64,000 bases of DNA, taken from NCBI RefSeq assembly GCF_000526995.1, contig NZ_AZUI01000001.1, forward strand, positions 868,001 to 932,000, in the 5' to 3' direction. The position numbers were made by a program, and so were the translations under genes. The stretch's first letter is position 1. Each line of letters starts with the position of its first letter. Shown piece after piece: positions 59,599 through 64,000 of this stretch. A model generated the notes under the pieces. That model searched no databases, was not told where the DNA came from, and worked only from the letters and a program-made list of their open reading frames with translations. The DNA is from Lacrimispora indolis DSM 755. Its GTDB lineage: Bacteria; Bacillota; Clostridia; Lachnospirales; Lachnospiraceae.

Positions 59599-60765
59599 CT
59601 ATTTAATGATTCTTACCCTGACCACACCCTTGATGTTTTTCAGCTTCTGTATGCTATCTTCATCAGGAACACTCTCCAGATCAAGCATGGTATAAGCGTA
59701 CTTTTCACGGCTCTTGTTGGTCATGTCGGAGATATTCACATCCCCTGCCGCCAGGGTTCCTGTGATCTGCCCGATCATGTTGGGGATATTTAAGTGAAGC
59801 ACTGCAATGCGGCTGGCCGCCTTGCACACTCCCATATCACAGAAAGGAAAGTTTACGGAATTGCGGATGTTGCCGTTGTCAATATAATCCATGATCTCTT
59901 CTACAGCCATCTTTGCGCAGTTATCCTCAGATTCCTCCGTAGAAGCGCCTAAATGAGGAATGACTAGGGCTCCTTCCATGTGAGCAGACTTTGGATTTGG
60001 GAAATCAGTCACATATTTTCTTACCTTGCCTGACTGTAAAGCCTCTGCCATATCATCTTCGTTCACCAGAACATCTCTTGCAAAATTCAGGATCACAACA
60101 CCATCCTTCATATGATCAAGGACAGATTTATTCACCATTCCCTTTGTGGAATCCACCAGAGGAAGATGAAGGGTTATGTAATCGCACTCCTGGAAAATGG
60201 TATCCGCAGAGGTGATGTGCTTGATGTTTCTGGAAAGCTTCCATGCCGCGTTTATGGAAATAAAGGGATCATATCCATAGACGTCCATCCCTAAGTAAGA
60301 ACAGGCATTTGCCACCTCCGTACCAATGGCTCCAAGGCCGATAACACCCAGCTTCTTTCCCCTGATCTCGCAGCCTGCAAAAGCCTTTTTGGCTTTTTCT
60401 GCAGATTTTGCAATATTTTCATCGTCCTTATTATCCTTGCACCAGCGGACGCCTCCCACAATATCCCTGGAAGCCATCATAAGGCCTGCGATGACCAGTT
60501 CCTTTACTCCGTTGGCATTGGCTCCCGGCGTATTGAATACCACAATCCCTTTTGCAGCACATTCCTCCAGGGGAATGTTATTCACCCCCGCTCCGGCTCT
60601 TGCAATGGCTAAAAGGCCCTCAGGAAGCTCCAGTTCATGCATGGAAGCGCTTCGGACAAGAACTCCGTCCGCTTCATTGATGTCATTTGTTAATGTATAA
60701 TCGTCTGTCAGCAATACGGTTCCGCAATTAGAAACCGCATTGAGGCAATGAATTTTTTTTGTCAT
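59599..60765 (-). CDS. serA: D-3-phosphoglycerate dehydrogenase
   Basis: 388 residues, the short form with one C-terminal ACT domain. NAD-binding loop LGVIGLGAIGTEVANACSYLGM (about 140-160), catalytic Arg in NFARDVLVNE, Glu in the following segment, and His in VIPHLGASTEES. ACT domain from about 318 (VLHLNIPNMIGQITGTLAAGDVNISDM), consistent with serine feedback. First committed step of serine synthesis; 21 bases after serC. Confidence 0.95.
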   Translation of the reverse strand: MTKKIHCLNAVSNCGTVLLTDDYTLTNDINEADGVLVRSASMHELELPEGLLAIARAGAGVNNIPLEECAAKGIVVFNTPGANANGVKELVIAGLMMASRDIVGGVRWCKDNKDDENIAKSAEKAKKAFAGCEIRGKKLGVIGLGAIGTEVANACSYLGMDVYGYDPFISINAAWKLSRNIKHITSADTIFQECDYITLHLPLVDSTKGMVNKSVLDHMKDGVVILNFARDVLVNEDDMAEALQSGKVRKYVTDFPNPKSAHMEGALVIPHLGASTEESEDNCAKMAVEEIMDYIDNGNIRNSVNFPFCDMGVCKAASRIAVLHLNIPNMIGQITGTLAAGDVNISDMTNKSREKYAYTMLDLESVPDEDSIQKLKNIKGVVRVRIIK

Positions 60766-60786
60766 AATTCCTCTCCTCCAAGTAAG

Positions 60787-61872
60787 TCATTTCCCATGCT
60801 TTTCTTCAAAATCCTTCATAAAGGAAACCAGCTTTTCTACACCTTCCATTGGCATGGCATTGTAGATGCTGGCACGCATACCGCCAACGCTCCTGTGGCC
60901 CTTTAAGTTTTCAAATCCTGCTGCCTTTGATTCCTTTACAAACAATGCATCCAGTTCCTCATTTCCGGTGACAAAAGGAACATTCATCAGGGAACGGTCC
61001 TCCTTTACCACAGTACCGGTAAACATCTGACTCTGATCCAGATAATCATAAAGGAGGGCAGCCTTCTTTTCATTGAATTCCTTCATGGCCTCTAAGCCGC
61101 CCCGCTTCTTCAGCCACTGGAATACCTTTCCGCAAATGTAGATCCCATAGGCCGGCGGCGTATTGTATAGAGATTTCTCGTTGGCATGGGTTTTATAACG
61201 AAGCATGGTAGGAGTTCCGGGAAGCACATCTTCTGTGATTAAGTCTTCCCGGATGATAGCAATGACCACGCCTGCAGGCCCTACGTTTTTCTGGGCGCCT
61301 GCAAAAATCAGGCCGTACTTTGAAACGTCAACGGGTTCCGATAAGAAACAGGAGGAGAGATCAGCTACCAGTGTTTTTCCCTTTGTATTGGGCAATGTTT
61401 TGAACTTTGTACCATAAATCGTGTTGTTTTCACAGATATAAACGTAATCCGCATCTTCAGAAATGGGAAGATCCGAAACCTCCGGAATATAGCTGAAGGT
61501 TTTATCAGCGCTTGAAGCAATTGCATTGGCCGTACCGTAAAGCTTTGCTTCCTGGTATGCCTTTTTTGCCCACTGTCCCGTGATAATGTAGTCTCCCACC
61601 CGGTTCTTGAATAAGTTCATGGGAACCATGGCAAACTGCTGGGAGGCTCCGCCCTGTAAAAACAACACCTTGTAATTGTCCGGAATCTTTAATAAGTCCC
61701 TTAAATCCGCCTCAGCATCGCCGATGATGGTCTCAAACATTTTAGACCTGTGGCTCATCTCCATGACGGACATACCGCAGCCCCTGTAATCCAACATCTC
61801 TTCCGCGGCTTCTCTTAAGACATCTTCCGGCAGCACGGCTGGCCCTGCGGAAAAATTGTACACTCTGCTCAT
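60787..61872 (-). CDS. serC: Phosphoserine aminotransferase
   Basis: 361 residues. Class V PLP enzyme: N-terminal RVYNFSAGPAVLPEDVL, GGASQQFAMVPMNL, PLP Lys in GLIFAGAQKNVGPAGV (about 195), and the C-terminal GHRSVGGMRASIYNAMPMEGV. Converts 3-phosphohydroxypyruvate and glutamate to phosphoserine and 2-oxoglutarate. AGGAGGAAGAG before the ATG. Confidence 0.97.
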   Translation of the reverse strand: MSRVYNFSAGPAVLPEDVLREAAEEMLDYRGCGMSVMEMSHRSKMFETIIGDAEADLRDLLKIPDNYKVLFLQGGASQQFAMVPMNLFKNRVGDYIITGQWAKKAYQEAKLYGTANAIASSADKTFSYIPEVSDLPISEDADYVYICENNTIYGTKFKTLPNTKGKTLVADLSSCFLSEPVDVSKYGLIFAGAQKNVGPAGVVIAIIREDLITEDVLPGTPTMLRYKTHANEKSLYNTPPAYGIYICGKVFQWLKKRGGLEAMKEFNEKKAALLYDYLDQSQMFTGTVVKEDRSLMNVPFVTGNEELDALFVKESKAAGFENLKGHRSVGGMRASIYNAMPMEGVEKLVSFMKDFEEKHGK

Positions 61873-61896
61873 ATCTCTTCCTCCTCATACTTTTAT

Positions 61897-63576
61897 CTAA
61901 AACTTTAAGTCTTCCGCGTCAAACGCATCCTGAATCGGCGCTCCCGGAGATACCATGGGGAATACCTTGTCATCACAATGGATCTGACATTCTATAACAA
62001 CAGGAACGTTTAACTCAATGGCTTCTCTGAGAGCAGGCTCAAACTCATCCTTACCGGTCACCCGGTAAGCCTTGGCTCCCAGCCCCTCCGCTACTTTTAC
62101 AAAATCTACCTGGTCATTAAGTACTGTATGTGAATACCGCTTTCCATAGAACAGGGTCTGCCACTGGCGGACCATGCCCAGTACCTGGTTGTTTAAAACC
62201 ACCTGAATGATGGGAATATTGTAGCGGGTAGCTGTGGCGATCTCATTCATATTCATGCGGAAACACCCGTCTCCTGCCACGTTAATGACTGCCTTATCCT
62301 TGCAGCCCAGCTTTGCTCCAAGGGAAGCTCCCAGACCGTAGCCCATGGTTCCAAGGCCGCCGGAGGAAATGAAGCTTCTGGGGTATTTATATTGATAGAA
62401 CTGGGCAGCCCACATCTGATGCTGGCCTACCTCCGTCGTGATGATGGCATCTCCCTGGGTAACCTCATAAATCTTTTCTATAATATAGGGGCCGGTCAGG
62501 ATACTCTTGTCAAAGCGCATGGGATACATATCCTTTAAGCGGTCAATGTGGGCCAGCCATTCTTCATGGTTGATAGGATCTAACCGTGCATTCAGCTTCT
62601 TTAAGATCACTTTTACATCGCCGATCACGCTGGCATAAGTCTTGACGTTCTTATTGATTTCCGCCGGATCCACATCAAATTGAAGGATCTTCGCCTTTCT
62701 GGCAAACTTGGCGGCATTACCTGTCACCCGGTCACTGAACCGGGCCCCCACAACGATCAATAAGTCGCATTCCGTGATTCCGAAATTTGAGGTCTTGGTC
62801 CCGTGCATTCCCACCATTCCGGTATATAATTCGTCGGTTCCGTTAAAGGCCCCCTTTCCCATCAGACTGTCCGCAACAGGGGCCTGGATCTTGTGGGCAA
62901 AAGAAGAAAGCTCTTCTGAAGCATTGGCTGCAACTGCGCCTCCTCCTACGAAAATATACGGTTTCTGGGATTTCCGGATCAGCTGCAGGGCATTTTCCAA
63001 ATCTTCCTCTGTTATGGTATCCTCCTGCCTTTTGATGGGCTCCGGAGTTACATATTCATAGTCATAGTTTGCTGCGGTCACATCCTTTGTGATATCCACC
63101 AGCACAGGGCCAGGCCTTCCAGTCTGTGCGATCTGGAATGCCCGGCGGATGGTATCCGCCAGTTTTGTTATATCTTTAACAATGAAATTGTATTTGGTAA
63201 TAGGCATGGTCACGCCGGTGATATCCACCTCCTGGAAGCTGTCACGTCCAAGAAGGTTTACAGCCACGTTACAGGTAATGGCCACCATTGGGATTGAATC
63301 CATAAAAGCGGTGGCGATTCCGGTCACCAGGTTGGTTGCCCCAGGGCCTGAGGTTGCCAGACAGACACCTACCCTGCCGGTGGCTCTCGCGTATCCGTCG
63401 GCCGCATGGGCTGCCCCCTGTTCATGGGAAGTGAGGATATGGGTTATCTCATCCTGATGCTTATAAAGGGCATCGTATATATTTAAGATCGTACCGCCGG
63501 GATACCCGAAAACAGTATCAACCCCCTGTTCCTTCAGGCATTCGATTACAATCTCTGCTCCATTCAATGTTTTCAT
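61897..63576 (-). CDS. ilvB: Acetolactate synthase large subunit
   Basis: 559 residues. ThDP enzyme: N-terminal VFGYPGGTILNIYDALYK, catalytic Glu in LTSHEQGAAHAADGYARATG, FAD-region GVGLATSGPGATNL-like VCLATSGPGATNLVTGIA, and the ThDP-Mg motif GDGCFRMNMNEIATATRYNIP near 430. First step of valine/leucine/isoleucine synthesis. No ilvN small-subunit gene lies beside it in this window. Between ilvD and serC on one strand. Confidence 0.95.
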   Translation of the reverse strand: MKTLNGAEIVIECLKEQGVDTVFGYPGGTILNIYDALYKHQDEITHILTSHEQGAAHAADGYARATGRVGVCLATSGPGATNLVTGIATAFMDSIPMVAITCNVAVNLLGRDSFQEVDITGVTMPITKYNFIVKDITKLADTIRRAFQIAQTGRPGPVLVDITKDVTAANYDYEYVTPEPIKRQEDTITEEDLENALQLIRKSQKPYIFVGGGAVAANASEELSSFAHKIQAPVADSLMGKGAFNGTDELYTGMVGMHGTKTSNFGITECDLLIVVGARFSDRVTGNAAKFARKAKILQFDVDPAEINKNVKTYASVIGDVKVILKKLNARLDPINHEEWLAHIDRLKDMYPMRFDKSILTGPYIIEKIYEVTQGDAIITTEVGQHQMWAAQFYQYKYPRSFISSGGLGTMGYGLGASLGAKLGCKDKAVINVAGDGCFRMNMNEIATATRYNIPIIQVVLNNQVLGMVRQWQTLFYGKRYSHTVLNDQVDFVKVAEGLGAKAYRVTGKDEFEPALREAIELNVPVVIECQIHCDDKVFPMVSPGAPIQDAFDAEDLKF

Positions 63577-63593
63577 AGGCTGCTCCTTTTCCT

Positions 63594-64000
63594 TTATATT
63601 TCAAGAATTGCTCCACGGCTTGCCGGGGCTGCCATAGCCGCATAGCGGGCTAAGTATCCTGTAGTCACCTGAGGTTTCCTTGGCTGCCAATTGGCCTTTC
63701 TTCTTGTCATCTCATCGTCAGATATGTTTACATCCAACCTGTGGTTGTCAATATCAATGGAAATAATGTCTCCTTCTTCCACCAGGGCAATGGGACCTCC
63801 CACCGCTGCTTCCGGACATGCATGCCCAATGGAAGCGCCTCTGGAAGCGCCGCTGAAACGGCCGTCAGTGATCAGGGCCACCGTGGAACCAAGTCCCATG
63901 CCTGCAATGGCTGAGGTTGGATTTAGCATCTCTCTCATGCCGGGGCCGCCTTTGGGTCCTTCGTAGCGGATAACAACCACATCTCCTGCCACGATCTTTC
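63594..64000 (-). CDS. ilvD: Dihydroxy-acid dehydratase, C-terminal part (5' end outside window)
   Basis: About 135 C-terminal residues visible; the frame is open to base 64000, so the GTG at 63992 is an internal Val codon, not a start. Family C terminus: [48 protein letters not shown] and GDIISIDI, ending [19 protein letters not shown]. Fe-S dehydratase of branched-chain amino-acid synthesis, 17 bases upstream of ilvB in the same direction. Confidence 0.96.
   Translation of the reverse strand, partial: KIVAGDVVVIRYEGPKGGPGMREMLNPTSAIAGMGLGSTVALITDGRFSGASRGASIGHACPEAAVGGPIALVEEGDIISIDIDNHRLDVNISDDEMTRRKANWQPRKPQVTTGYLARYAAMAAPASRGAILEI

Noticed and set aside
63594..63992. GTG at 63992 as a start for a 132-residue protein
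   Set aside because: The frame stays open to the window edge and the sequence is the interior of dihydroxy-acid dehydratase.

Overview
The window looks like chromosome from a low-to-mid-GC Gram-positive anaerobe of class Clostridia, most likely a Lachnospiraceae relative (Lacrimispora/Hungatella-like). This is inferred from strong AGGAGG ribosome-binding sites, frequent TTG/GTG starts, a class III fructose-bisphosphatase, BMP-type nucleoside and Lpl-type sugar ABC systems, DUF1015 next to serA-serC, and IS110. No rRNA, tRNA or CRISPR array was seen.

Layout. 1-9 kb (minus): rdgB (cut by the edge), a secreted papain-like protease, a THUMP RNA methyltransferase, yfcE, a rhodanese, an Asn/Gln-rich small protein, two SH3-NlpC/P60 cell-wall hydrolases, a DUF1700 membrane protein and class III fbp. 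9-15 kb (minus): a TetR regulator followed by a nucleoside ABC importer whose binding protein is encoded last. 15-19 kb: a second TetR divergent from a MacB/FtsX-type ABC pair, then a gene-free block of hairpins. 19.8-25.8 kb (plus): a Bce-type peptide-stress module (regulator, intramembrane kinase, monofunctional glycosyltransferase, TraX, BceAB-like transporter). 26-28 kb: UbiA prenyltransferase, a small unknown, a cupin and a free-standing 22-codon gene. 28.3-37.6 kb (minus): uronic-acid polysaccharide use (heparinase II/III, GH88, sugar ABC importer, AraC regulator). 37.9 kb: a frameshifted DODA-type dioxygenase. 38.8-46.8 kb (minus): a SipW/TasA-like export locus with three SipW-type substrates, a multi-TM SipW peptidase, DUF5305 and its own two-component system. 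47.4 kb: a Cys-rich 98-residue protein with stefin-like motifs. 48-50.7 kb: Fe-alcohol dehydrogenase and an M23 peptidase. 50.7-56.5 kb: the agmatine deiminase pathway with a divergent membrane LuxR regulator. 56.6-64 kb (minus): ilvD (cut), ilvB, serC, serA, then DUF1015, with an IS110 element inserted between the last two.

Most interesting signals. (1) A 76-bp promoter module, about 83% identical by eye, lies upstream of two unrelated small genes at 28.1 and 47.4 kb. (2) A WalR-type direct repeat, TGTWAH-N5-TGTWAH, sits just downstream of the -10 of an NlpC/P60 gene and of the 22-codon gene. (3) The IS110 has a candidate bridge RNA, next to a nested four-arm palindrome. (4) The SipW/TasA locus has an unusually large peptidase and tandem operator-like repeats. 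(5) A hairpin block at 18.78-18.97 kb shares a 22-nt palindrome with an intergenic site at 33.46 kb.
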